DNA from: Ruania suaedae
GTDB taxonomy: Bacteria > Actinomycetota > Actinomycetes > Actinomycetales > Beutenbergiaceae
Length of the DNA: 64,000 nucleotides
Assembly (NCBI RefSeq): GCF_021049265.1
Contig: NZ_CP088018.1
Coordinates: 2,976,001-3,040,000 of the forward strand
Direction of reading: 5' to 3'
In this document: one piece after another, positions 1-7,863 of the stretch
How the letters are laid out: every line of letters starts with the position of its first letter
How positions within the stretch are numbered: position 1 is the first letter of the stretch
Translations under genes and position numbers: made by a program
Notes under the pieces: generated by a model
Seen by the model: the letters and a program-made list of their open reading frames with translations, nothing else
The model's database searches: none
Told to the model about the DNA's origin: nothing

Positions 1-1719
1 CAGGAAGGTGCGGTTCATCGAGCGCCGCGAGGTCTGGTCGGCGCTGATGAGATCCGAGTACGTACTGAGCCATTCGTGCACCTGCACGAGCGCCTCCTGG
101 ATCGACTCCGGCGAGCGGACCGGCCCGGCCTTGGCGCTCATCAGTTCCTGCACCTGGGTCAGCAGATCGCCGGTGTTGTCGGGGGCACCACCGGCCCGGC
201 GGGCGGCCGCGGTCTCGGCGAGCGCGATCGCCCCGGCGACCACGGGCTCAGCGGCGCCGGCGAAGGCGTCCGGGTCCACCGGGTCGTCGGTGCGGCGGGC
301 GGCGATGAACTGCGCCGCCCGGGTCGCCCCCACCTGGCCGCTGTTGAGCGCGGCGCCGCCGGGGCGGTAGACCCCGTGCGCACCGCCGGCCTCCCCCACC
401 GGGAAGAAACCCGTGATGTTGGACTGCCACCACGCGTCCACCAGCAGACCGCCATTGTTGTGCTGGGCGCACACGTCCACCTCGAGCATCTCCTGCTCGA
501 GATCCACGTAGGGGTTCTTGTCCAGGTAGAACTGGTAGGCGGGCTCGTTCATGTGCCGCAGCCGTTCGATCGGGGTACCGAAGAGCACCCCGGCCTTCTC
601 CAGGTACTCCAGCGCCTCCGGCTCGAGCTCGGCGTGGTCGAAGGTCTCCCGCACCGGGTTGGAGCGGAAGTCCAGGAACACCCGGCGCCCCCGCAGCACC
701 GTCTCGCGGTAGACGAGCAGGTCGATGAGACTGGAGCCGTCCCGGGCCTTGCGGATGTCGAAGGGCCACTGGTAGCCCTTGAGAAAGACCAGGGTGAGCA
801 TCCGGCCGTAATCGGGAATCGCCTCGGTGAGGAACTCGCGCTCGTCGCCCCCGTCGGCGTCGGTGGAGACGAACCGCGGGACCACCTGCATGTAGGTGCC
901 CGAGACGTTCCAGCGGGGCTTCGTCGAGGCCAGGCCGAACTGCCACTCGGTGAGGTTCTTGCCGTGCACTCCCGCGCGGTAGGCGGCCCCGGAGGCCCCC
1001 CACTGCCCGTTCGGGAACACCCGGGTGGCGTAGATGCCGGCCGGGCCACCGGTGGCATAGACGACGTTCGTGCAGCGCACCAGCAGGAAGGGTGAGCGTT
1101 CGCCGTCGTGCGGGACGTCGGTGCGCAGCAGCAGGATGCCTCGTACAGCACTGCTCCTGCCCTCGTGATCTACCACCAGATCGACCACACGGCAGTCGTC
1201 GTAGATCGGGGTGCCGTTGCGGGCGACCTTCTTCTCCAGCTGCTCGACCATCGAGCGGGAGGTGTACGGGCCCACGCTGGTGCCGCGGCGGCGGGGATCG
1301 TGGTCGGTCTTGTAGCCGACGAACTCCCCGTACCGGCTCTGCGGGAAGGGCACGCCGAGGTCGCACAGCCGCAGGAACCCTCGGGCCGAGAGCGCCGCCT
1401 CGGCGAGGGCGTTGTCACCATCCATGGCGCCGCCGGAGAAGAGGGTCTGGGCCATCTCGTCCACCGAGTCGGCCTCGGCACCGGACAGGCTCAGCTTGTA
1501 ATAGGTCTGCTTGTCCGAGCCGGCGTTGCGGCTGGCGCCGGCGCCGACCTTGTCGGTGACCATGACGATGTCGTCGGTGCCGAGCTCCCAGAGCCGGTCG
1601 GCGGCACAGAACCCGGCCGAGCCGGTGCCCACCACCACCGTGTTCGCGGTGATGACGGGGATGTCGGTGCCGGCGATGGTGTGGAGCTCGGCCCCGGGGA
1701 CGTCGGTGGTGGCGGTCAT
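1..1719 (-). CDS. FAD-dependent oxidoreductase, fumarate reductase/succinate dehydrogenase flavoprotein-like (partial, 3' end outside window)
   Basis: The frame is open from an ATG at 1719 to the window edge, so the C-terminus is missing. Near residue 27 it reads VVVGTGSAGFCAADRL, an FAD-binding GxGxxG fold, and later RPGGAALNSGQVGATRAAQ, typical of the C-terminal FAD contact in fumarate-reductase-type flavoproteins. AAGGA lies 7 bases upstream of the chosen ATG; a second ATG sits directly before it at 1722. It follows the SDR gene by 43 bp on the same strand, so the two are probably cotranscribed. Known relatives oxidise or reduce small acids or alcohols with FAD. The substrate here is not evident. 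The setting suggests a sugar-derived alcohol or acid, but that is inference. Confidence 0.8.
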   Translation of the reverse strand, partial: MTATTDVPGAELHTIAGTDIPVITANTVVVGTGSAGFCAADRLWELGTDDIVMVTDKVGAGASRNAGSDKQTYYKLSLSGAEADSVDEMAQTLFSGGAMDGDNALAEAALSARGFLRLCDLGVPFPQSRYGEFVGYKTDHDPRRRGTSVGPYTSRSMVEQLEKKVARNGTPIYDDCRVVDLVVDHEGRSSAVRGILLLRTDVPHDGERSPFLLVRCTNVVYATGGPAGIYATRVFPNGQWGASGAAYRAGVHGKNLTEWQFGLASTKPRWNVSGTYMQVVPRFVSTDADGGDEREFLTEAIPDYGRMLTLVFLKGYQWPFDIRKARDGSSLIDLLVYRETVLRGRRVFLDFRSNPVRETFDHAELEPEALEYLEKAGVLFGTPIERLRHMNEPAYQFYLDKNPYVDLEQEMLEVDVCAQHNNGGLLVDAWWQSNITGFFPVGEAGGAHGVYRPGGAALNSGQVGATRAAQFIAARRTDDPVDPDAFAGAAEPVVAGAIALAETAAARRAGGAPDNTGDLLTQVQELMSAKAGPVRSPESIQEALVQVHEWLSTYSDLISADQTSRRSMNRTFL

Positions 1720-1762
1720 CATGTGGTCCTTCGTGGTGCTGGTGAGGGGCGGGCCGGGGGCA

Positions 1763-2539
1763 TCACAGGCGGGGGATGTGCATCCCGCCGTCGACGTTGA
1801 TGACCTCACCGGTGGAGTAGGGCATCCGCCCCGCCGAGAGCTGGACGACGGCGCCCGCGACGTCCGACGCCGCACCCCACCTCGGCATGGGGGCCAGACC
1901 GTCCGCGAACTGTGCGTCGTACTTCTCCTTGACACCGGCGGTCATGTCCGTGGCGATCACGCCGGGCCGGACCTCGTAGACCACGATGCCTTCGGGGGCC
2001 AGACGGGCAGCGAAGAGCTGGGTGGCCATGCCGACGCCGGCCTTGGAGATGCAGTACTCACCGCGGTTGGTGGAGACGAAGGTGGCCGAGACCGAGGAGA
2101 CGTTGACGATCGTGCCGACGACACCGTCCTCCGGGCCGTGCGCGCGCTCGTCACGTCCGGCGAGCATGGCGTTGGCCACCCGCTGGGTGAGGAAGTACGG
2201 ACCACGCAGGTTGATGCCGAGCACCCGGTCGAAGCTCTCGGGCTCGGCCTCGAGGATGTCGGCGCGCACCGAGGGCGCGACGCCGGCGTTGTTGACGAGC
2301 AGATCGATCCGGCCCCACTGCTCGAGGGCGGCGGTGACGTAGCGCTCGTGGGACTCGGTCTCGGCCACCGACCCCTGGACGTAGATGACCTCGCCGCGCT
2401 CGCGCAGCTCGGCCATCAGCTCCTCCGGCTCCGGCCGGGTGGCCAGGATGGCGACGGCGTAGCCCTCCTCGAGCAGGGCGTGGGTGATGCCGAGGCCGAT
2501 GCCTCGGTTCCCTCCGGTGACGAGAGCGACCTTGGGCAC
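1763..2539 (-). CDS. SDR-family NAD(P)-dependent oxidoreductase (FabG-like)
   Basis: A 258-residue classical short-chain dehydrogenase. It has the TGGNRGIG cofactor-binding loop near the N-terminus, NNAG in the middle, and the catalytic serine (VSSVS) plus a YCISK motif giving the Tyr-x-x-x-Lys pair. The C-terminus ends STGEVINVDGGMHIPRL, as in FabG-like sugar dehydrogenases. The start is taken as the GTG at 2539 because AGGAG stands 6 bases upstream; an ATG at 2578 would add an N-terminal extension that does not look like the family. A LacI-type palindrome lies 58 bp upstream. It is first in a probable two-gene operon with the flavoprotein. The substrate is unknown. Confidence 0.88.
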   Translation of the reverse strand: MPKVALVTGGNRGIGLGITHALLEEGYAVAILATRPEPEELMAELRERGEVIYVQGSVAETESHERYVTAALEQWGRIDLLVNNAGVAPSVRADILEAEPESFDRVLGINLRGPYFLTQRVANAMLAGRDERAHGPEDGVVGTIVNVSSVSATFVSTNRGEYCISKAGVGMATQLFAARLAPEGIVVYEVRPGVIATDMTAGVKEKYDAQFADGLAPMPRWGAASDVAGAVVQLSAGRMPYSTGEVINVDGGMHIPRL

Positions 2540-2596
2540 GACGAACTCCTGAGGATCGGGGACGGACCCCTTCATCATGCCTGACCGGCGCCGCTG

Positions 2597-2612
2597 CGGC
2601 AAGCGCTTTCCG
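2597..2612. promoter_or_regulatory. LacI-type operator candidate upstream of the SDR/flavoprotein operon
   Basis: CGGCAAGCGCTTTCCG is a 16-bp palindrome around a central CG with a single mismatched pair. This matches the general form of LacI-family operators. It lies 58 bp upstream of the SDR start. It also overlaps no gene body, sitting between the SDR start and the DUF916 stop at 2634. It differs from the other operator types in the window. Confidence 0.5.
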
Positions 2613-2633
2613 TCGGGTCGGGCCCCTCGAACG

Positions 2634-3674
2634 TCAGTGGGCCGCGAGTACCGGCTCCTGCTGGGGGCTCTCGTGCCCGAGGGAAGGGCGTCGCCGTCGG
2701 CGGCGACGCACCGCGACCAGCAGGACCAGCGCCGCCAGGAGGGCGAGCGGCGCCCACGGGACCGCCCAGACCTGCCCGCTCGCGCTCGCCGAGGCAGGGT
2801 CCTCGGCATAGACGGCACCCTCCGGCGGGACCGGGTCGGCGGTGACCTCGATGTCGAGCGGGCCCAGGGCAGGCACGTCGGTCAGCAGCGCGGTGCCGCG
2901 GTAGGTCTCCCCCGGCAGCATCACGTAGGCATCCGGGCCTTGCGTGCCCTGCTGGGCCATCCCGAACGGTCCCGCCATGTCGACGGCGGTGCTCGCCCCC
3001 AGCCGGACGTTGCCGGTGTTGCGGACGGTGAAGTCGACCTCGAGGCCACCCACCGGGAGCACGCCCAGGTCCGGACGGTACCGGGCCGAGACGTCTTCGA
3101 CGCTGACCTGGGGCTGAACGGGGCCGGCGACGCGGACGTACACCCGCGCACCCACACGCCGTTCGAGCGCCATCTGGCCGTCCTCGGCTGGGGTGGTCAG
3201 GGAGGCGACGATGCCGGCCGCATGATCCCCGGGTTCGGCATCGGCCGGGACGGTCAGGCTGAACGGGACGTCCACGCGCGAGCGCGCCGGGACGGTGATC
3301 TCGTCGGTGATGTCGATCCACGTGCCCGCGCCGGTGGAGGTCTCCGCGCCGGGGAGGACGTCCATGCCTCCGGTGCCGGTGGTGAAGGCGTCCTGGGAGT
3401 AGACCTGCAGGACGAGGTCGTCCTGACTGAAGTTGGAGACGCTGACGAGGTCCTCGACCCGCGCACCCTCGTCGAGGGCGAACTCGAAGACCGGCCGGTC
3501 CGCGCTCGGACCGTCGGGCCCCGAGGGTGCGATGCCCCAGGACGTGCGCTCCTCCTCCGCGTCGGTCTGTGCTGCGGCGGGCGAGGCGACCAGCGCCATC
3601 AGCAGGCCCAGGAGGAGAACCGACAGGCGCACCGGGGCGCCGGCGAGGGGGGCGGGGAGGGACAGGGTGCGCAT
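2634..3674 (-). CDS. DUF916-type (WxL-interacting) cell-surface protein
   Basis: A 346-residue protein with a signal peptide (about residues 1-36, ending SPAAAQ), an extracellular beta-rich part, a C-terminal transmembrane segment (WAPLALLAALVLLVAV) and a basic cytoplasmic tail with consecutive arginines. The first domain (SWGIAPSGPDG, DLVSVSNFSQDDLVLQVYSQDAF, PGDHAAGIVASL) matches the DUF916 pattern of WxL-interacting proteins. In Firmicutes these bind peptidoglycan and present WxL-domain proteins. AAGGAG stands 9 bases upstream of the ATG. It lies directly downstream of a galactanase with a WxL-like tail, separated by a terminator hairpin, which fits a surface-anchoring partner. The binding role is inferred from the family. 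Confidence 0.75.
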   Translation of the reverse strand: MRTLSLPAPLAGAPVRLSVLLLGLLMALVASPAAAQTDAEEERTSWGIAPSGPDGPSADRPVFEFALDEGARVEDLVSVSNFSQDDLVLQVYSQDAFTTGTGGMDVLPGAETSTGAGTWIDITDEITVPARSRVDVPFSLTVPADAEPGDHAAGIVASLTTPAEDGQMALERRVGARVYVRVAGPVQPQVSVEDVSARYRPDLGVLPVGGLEVDFTVRNTGNVRLGASTAVDMAGPFGMAQQGTQGPDAYVMLPGETYRGTALLTDVPALGPLDIEVTADPVPPEGAVYAEDPASASASGQVWAVPWAPLALLAALVLLVAVRRRRRRRPSLGHESPQQEPVLAAH

Positions 3675-3716
3675 CAGCCGGCGCTCCTTCTGCTCGGTGG
3701 TGTCGATCGGGAGGGG

Positions 3717-3759
3717 GAGACCGGGGCCCGAGGCATCGATAGCCTCGGGCCCCGGTCTC
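3717..3759 (-). terminator. Transcription terminator after the galactanase gene
   Basis: A perfect 18-bp inverted repeat (3717-3734 and 3742-3759) with a 7-base loop ATCGATA begins 9 bases past the galactanase stop codon. The stem is very GC-rich. It separates the galactanase from the DUF916 gene, so the latter either has its own promoter or relies on read-through. Confidence 0.8.
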
Positions 3760-3767
3760 GGTCGGAC

Positions 3768-6200
3768 CTACATGGCGGTGAAGGTGATCAACGCCGTGTA
3801 CGCACCCGGTTGGGTGTCGGTCGGGGCCCGGAGGTCGAGATCCGCACCGAGCTGCGTGGTCCCGACACCCGAGCCCGACGGCGCCAGCGCCAGGGTCTGC
3901 GAGATCGCCAGACCGCCACCGTCCTCACCGCCCGGAGCGACGGCGGGGCCGTCCACCACGCCGCCGGCGGCGGGCTGGGTGAGCACCGTGGGCTCCCAGC
4001 CCAGAGCCGATCCCGTGAAGGAGTCCCCGGAGGCCGCGGTGAAGTCGGTCACCTGGGCCGAGACCGACCAGCCCGGCGCTCCCGCACGAGTGTCGGTGAC
4101 CGTCACCGGCCGCAGCTCACCCGAGGTGACCCAGGCCAGCGCGTCGCTGGTGAGCTCGAATGTCGGCAGCTCCACCACCCGGTCCTGCGGATCGACGCTG
4201 AGCACGAGCGCACCGCCGGCTTCCTCCAGCGTGGCAACGATCGTCTGCGTCGCGTCGCTGGAGCCGGTCGGCTGCTCCAACAGCTCCTCGACCACAGTGA
4301 TCACCGCCGTCACCGGACCGAACTCGGTCTGGCCCGTCACCGTCACCGTTCCCACATCGGCGGTGCTGACCTGACCCCAGCTGACCGGAGCCTGGGAGAT
4401 CTCCTCGGTACCGGTGTCCAGCACCGGCACCGACCCCGGAAGCTCGGCCGACTCACCCTGGACCGCGGTGAGCTGAACACGATCCTGGCGGACGTGGCTC
4501 GCCGTCGACTTGTTGTAGACGTCGATGGAGGCGTTGGGCTGGGAGGTGTTCTCCATACCCGGCACCGGGGTGAACATCGACTGCCAGCGCGAAGGCTCCC
4601 AGGTGAGCACGCCCTCGCCCCGGTTGTCCGGGATGTCGTTGGCGATCTGGAAGACACGCTGGATGAAGTCGGCCTGCCCCTGCACCGTGCGGGGGTAGGT
4701 AGCGTTCGGCATCGGCTCGCCGCCGCCGCCGGAGGCGGGATAGGACGTCTCCGCGATATCCATCTTGTAGCCCGGATGCGCGGCCACGACGGCGTTGAGC
4801 GCGCTCTCGTAGTAGTCGATCGTGCCGTGCCACTCCGGGTAGTAGGAGTGCGCCAGCACGTCCACGTCCTGGCCCTGGGCGTTGAGCCGTGGAAGCAGCT
4901 GGTCCCAGAACTCCATCGTCTTGTCGTCGGAGTCCTTGCCGATGATGACGTGGATCTCGACCTCGATGTCCTCGCCGTTGTCGGCGGAGACGTCCCGGAC
5001 GGCGGAGATACCGCTGCCCACCAGCTCACTGAAGCGCTCCCACTGCTGCAGGTAGAGCTCGCGCTCGGCCGGGTCCTCGGAGTTCCAGTAGTCCCACAAC
5101 AGGCCGCCACCGGGCTGGGACTGGTAGACGTCGCTCTGGTCGACCCAGTACGCCGGGGCCGTCCCACCGATGTGCTCGTTCTCCGAGCCCCACATGAAGC
5201 CGTTGATGATCTCGTTGCCCACTGCGACCTTGTCGGGCACGGTTCCCTGGGCGATCAGTTCCTGCAGATGGTCGTAGGTGTAGTCGTACATCGCCGCCTT
5301 GAGCTCGTCGAACTCGAGCTCGGCCCAGGCGAGCGGCTTGGGCTGCTTGCTCGGGTCCGACCAGGAGTCGGAGTAGTGGTAGTCGATGCCCAGGCCCATG
5401 TCCCGTTCGCCCTTGACCCACTGCGCGACCTCGAGGGTGCGCTCGGGACCCTGGCGACCGTGGGAGACGGGATTGCCCGACCACTCGCTGCGTGGCTCGT
5501 TCCAGACCCGTAGCCGCACGTAGTCCATGCCACGGTCCTGCACGACGTCGAGCAGGTGAGGGCCGGCGCCGCGGTCCTCCTCCAACGGGTTGACCCAGAA
5601 CTCACGACCCGAGGCGACGTCGTCGTCCACCCAGGACATGTCGGCCCCGAGCACGATCTCCTCACGCAGGTAGTTGTAGGCACGAAGCTCGCGTACGCCC
5701 ACCTCGGCCCCCGGGGAGGCGTCGGTGAAGTGCACCCGCACGTACTCCACGCCGGGCTCGGTCAGCAGCGCCGTGGCTCCGGCCGAGGCCTCGGTGTTCT
5801 CGCTCGAGTCCTGGACGGTGGTCCACTGCGCACCATCGGTCGAGACCTGGATCTCGAACTGGTGGACAGCGGTCGGATCGGCGAACAGCACCTCGATCTT
5901 GCGCACGTTGTCGTACGCGCCTCCGAGGTCGAGGGCGAGCCACTGGCCGGTGACCGCACCATCGGCGGACCAGACCGTCGACTCGTCCTGGTCGATCGCC
6001 AGGGCGGCATCGTCCGATGCAGTGCTGGCCGTGGCGCTCACCCAGTCCTTCTCGGCGAGATTGGACTCGATCGGATCGATCACCGCCTCTCCATGAAGAG
6101 CATGTGCCGGCGACGCGAGTGCGCCGCCGTGGGCCGCAAGTAACCCTGCGACCGTCAAGCCGACGACGCACGCGCCGCCGGTCCGCTTCTTTCGTTCCAC
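3768..6200 (-). CDS. Secreted GH53 endo-beta-1,4-galactanase with F5/8C, Ig-like and WxL-like domains
   Basis: About 810 residues: signal peptide (to roughly residue 35, ASPAHA), a discoidin/F5-8C-like carbohydrate-binding domain (about 45-175), the GH53 catalytic domain (about 180-560), a bacterial Ig-like domain (about 575-640) and a C-terminal WxL-like region. GH53 hallmarks are YVRLRVWNEP, GLGIDYHYSDSWSDP, the acid/base Glu in VAVGNEI and the nucleophile Glu in DIAETSYP. The tail contains GWSVSAQVTDF and ALGWEP and ends GAYTALITFTAM. GH53 enzymes cut beta-1,4-galactan side chains of pectin. The GTG at 6200 is preferred because GGAG stands 8 bases upstream; a GTG at 6218 is possible. No LPXTG or transmembrane anchor is present, so wall retention would depend on the WxL-like tail. 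Confidence 0.9.
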   Translation of the reverse strand: MERKKRTGGACVVGLTVAGLLAAHGGALASPAHALHGEAVIDPIESNLAEKDWVSATASTASDDAALAIDQDESTVWSADGAVTGQWLALDLGGAYDNVRKIEVLFADPTAVHQFEIQVSTDGAQWTTVQDSSENTEASAGATALLTEPGVEYVRVHFTDASPGAEVGVRELRAYNYLREEIVLGADMSWVDDDVASGREFWVNPLEEDRGAGPHLLDVVQDRGMDYVRLRVWNEPRSEWSGNPVSHGRQGPERTLEVAQWVKGERDMGLGIDYHYSDSWSDPSKQPKPLAWAELEFDELKAAMYDYTYDHLQELIAQGTVPDKVAVGNEIINGFMWGSENEHIGGTAPAYWVDQSDVYQSQPGGGLLWDYWNSEDPAERELYLQQWERFSELVGSGISAVRDVSADNGEDIEVEIHVIIGKDSDDKTMEFWDQLLPRLNAQGQDVDVLAHSYYPEWHGTIDYYESALNAVVAAHPGYKMDIAETSYPASGGGGEPMPNATYPRTVQGQADFIQRVFQIANDIPDNRGEGVLTWEPSRWQSMFTPVPGMENTSQPNASIDVYNKSTASHVRQDRVQLTAVQGESAELPGSVPVLDTGTEEISQAPVSWGQVSTADVGTVTVTGQTEFGPVTAVITVVEELLEQPTGSSDATQTIVATLEEAGGALVLSVDPQDRVVELPTFELTSDALAWVTSGELRPVTVTDTRAGAPGWSVSAQVTDFTAASGDSFTGSALGWEPTVLTQPAAGGVVDGPAVAPGGEDGGGLAISQTLALAPSGSGVGTTQLGADLDLRAPTDTQPGAYTALITFTAM

Positions 6201-6280
6201 TTTCCTCACTCCATTCACGCCCGCGTCGATGCAGGCGTTCGCTCGATAGGCAGATAGGATTGTTGAACACCATCCGGAAT

Positions 6281-6304
6281 GGTGACGGCGTCCATGCCGT
6301 CACC
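6281..6304. promoter_or_regulatory. 24-bp inverted repeat at the galactanase transcription start
   Basis: GGTGACGGC and GCCGTCACC are perfect 9-bp arms separated by 6 bases. On the minus strand the repeat begins about where the promoter at 6310-6338 would start transcription. It could be an operator or a stem at the 5' end of the mRNA. It is unlike the LacI-type palindromes elsewhere in the window. Confidence 0.5.
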
Positions 6305-6309
6305 TCCAC

Positions 6310-6338
6310 CATATACGGAGCACTGGATGAGCGGTCAA
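6310..6338 (-). promoter_or_regulatory. Vegetative-type promoter for the galactanase gene
   Basis: On the minus strand TTGACC (6338-6333) is followed after exactly 17 bases by TATATG (6315-6310). This is a good match to the main sigma-factor consensus. It would give a leader of about 100 bases before the galactanase start. Confidence 0.6.
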
Positions 6339-6518
6339 TATCATTCTCACGGATCGGGATGAGCAATCAATGCACTTATGAGTGACCCACCCGAAACCCA
6401 TAAGAAGTGATTGAATGCGCACCTTCGGAAGCAAATAGGACGCATGCGATCCGCGGCCCTTGTCTGACTATTCGCTCCACCATTCATACGTTTCGCGCGG
6501 GCCATTCGGGTACAGCGA
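6339..6518. other. AT-richer intergenic stretch without a recognisable gene
   Basis: This stretch between the galactanase promoter and the IS3 orfA remnant is visibly more AT-rich than its surroundings. No frame shows a convincing protein, and no IS3 orfB sequence can be recognised. It may be debris from an insertion or simply upstream regulatory DNA. Confidence 0.4.
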
Positions 6519-6884
6519 CTACTGCAATTCGGCGCTCCGACTCTCGGCACCGGAAACTCTCGGAGGCCACAGCGGCTCGGCCGTCCCGTCGACTTCGCGG
6601 CGACTGCTGCGTTCGGACAGGAAATAGGAAGCGGCTGCGCGAAGGATAGCGATCTCCTCGCGCAGCCGCCGATTCTCCTCTTCCAGTCTCACCCTGGGCT
6701 GACCCTGCGACGTCGATCCAGGCCGGGCGTCCTGGACATACCACCGCCGCAGCGACTCGTGGCCGACTCCGAACTCGCGAGCCACTGCGGCGACGGCCGC
6801 AGTACGAGATCGGTACGCGGGCATGGCTTCCTGCAGTCGGCGCACCGCCTCCGCGCGAACATCTGAGTCAAACTTCTTCGGCAT
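6519..6884 (-). mobile_element. IS3-family OrfA remnant (HTH transposase subunit, no OrfB)
   Basis: The 121-residue product starts MPKKFDSDVRAEAVRRL and contains a helix-turn-helix (VAREFGVGHESLRRWYVQD) followed by the leucine-zipper region EEENRRLREEIAILRAAASYF. Both are standard for IS3-type OrfA. After about residue 95 the sequence departs from the family. The usual slippery site and the OrfB integrase that should follow are absent. GAGG lies 9 bases upstream of the ATG. It is best read as a truncated insertion-sequence remnant. Because the HTH frame is intact, a small DNA-binding protein could still be made. Terminal inverted repeats were not found by eye. Confidence 0.7.
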
Positions 6885-7041
6885 GACGAGCATCCTCGAC
6901 AGTTCTCAGCTCTTGAATACGGACGCCTGCGCGGACCCAGCCTTCGAGCCCGCGGAGGGCGCCGGACGCGAGCGACTCCGCACTACCGCAGCCGACCGCC
7001 CCCTCCCGTCCCAGGCGGGGCCGGGTCGGTGAGGGCGGCCG

Positions 7042-7863
7042 TCACTTGATCGCTCCGGTGATTCCTTCGGCGAAGCTGCGCTGCAGGATGAGGAACAGGA
7101 CCATCGTGGGCAGCGAGGTCAACAGCACGGCCAGCATCAGCACGCCGTAGTCGGTGACGTATCCGGCGGTCAGGTTGGAGACCAGCATGGGCATGGTCTG
7201 ATATGCCTCGTTGATGAGGATGACCTTCGGCCAGAGGAAGTTGTTCCACGCCGTCATGAAGATCACGACCGCTGCGGCCGCATAGGTGGCGCGCATGGTG
7301 GGAATGAAGATCCTCAGGAAGATCTCGACCTCGCGCAGCCCGTCGATGCGCGCCGCCTCGACGATCTCGTGCGGGAAGGACCGCGCCGACTGCCGGAACA
7401 GCAGGATCACGAATGGTACCGAGATCGCGGGCAGGATGACCGCGATATTGGTGCTCGTCAGGCCGAACTCGGCAAACAGTTGGAAGAGCGGGATCATCGT
7501 CGCTGCGAAGGGGATCATCATCGCCAGCAGCAGGATCACCATCAGGCGGTCCTTGTTGCGGGAATGGAACACCTCGAAGCCGTAGCCCGCGATGGAGCAG
7601 ACCAGCAGCGCGAGCACCGTGGTCCCCACGGCGTTGACGGTCGAGTTCCACATCGCCGCGCCCAGGCCCTGGGCGATGACGAGCTCGTTGAAGTTCTCGA
7701 TCAGGTGAGCGCCGGGAAGAAGCTTTGAGCCCAGCACCTCCTGGCTGGTGTTGCTGGAGGAGACCACCATGAAATACAGCGGGAAGATGGAGAACAACGC
7801 GAAGACGGTCAGGAATGCGGTGCGCGGGACGTTGCGCCAGGTCTGCTTAGTCACGCTTGTCAC
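7042..7863 (-). CDS. Carbohydrate ABC transporter permease, MalG type (system 1)
   Basis: About 273 residues with six predicted membrane helices. The EAARIDGLREVEIFLRIFIP loop is the EAA motif by which CUT1 permeases contact their ATPase. The protein ends ITGAIK, as MalG-type subunits usually do. It overlaps the preceding permease gene, so the two are translationally coupled. The exact start is unclear: GTG codons at 7863 and 7854 are both possible and neither has a well-placed ribosome-binding site. It pairs with the permease at 7847-8818 and the binding protein at 8907-10211. Lying beside the galactanase, the system probably imports galactan-derived oligosaccharides, which is inference. Confidence 0.88.
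   Translation of the reverse strand: MTSVTKQTWRNVPRTAFLTVFALFSIFPLYFMVVSSSNTSQEVLGSKLLPGAHLIENFNELVIAQGLGAAMWNSTVNAVGTTVLALLVCSIAGYGFEVFHSRNKDRLMVILLLAMMIPFAATMIPLFQLFAEFGLTSTNIAVILPAISVPFVILLFRQSARSFPHEIVEAARIDGLREVEIFLRIFIPTMRATYAAAAVVIFMTAWNNFLWPKVILINEAYQTMPMLVSNLTAGYVTDYGVLMLAVLLTSLPTMVLFLILQRSFAEGITGAIK

Noticed and set aside
76-1095. A 339-codon open frame on the plus strand
   Set aside because: It lies opposite the flavoprotein gene, which has FAD motifs and a ribosome-binding site; the plus frame has no recognisable motif.
6261-6269. TGTTGAACA as a half-site of the 10481 operator near the galactanase
   Set aside because: It lacks the central CG and is only 9 bp, so it is likely chance.
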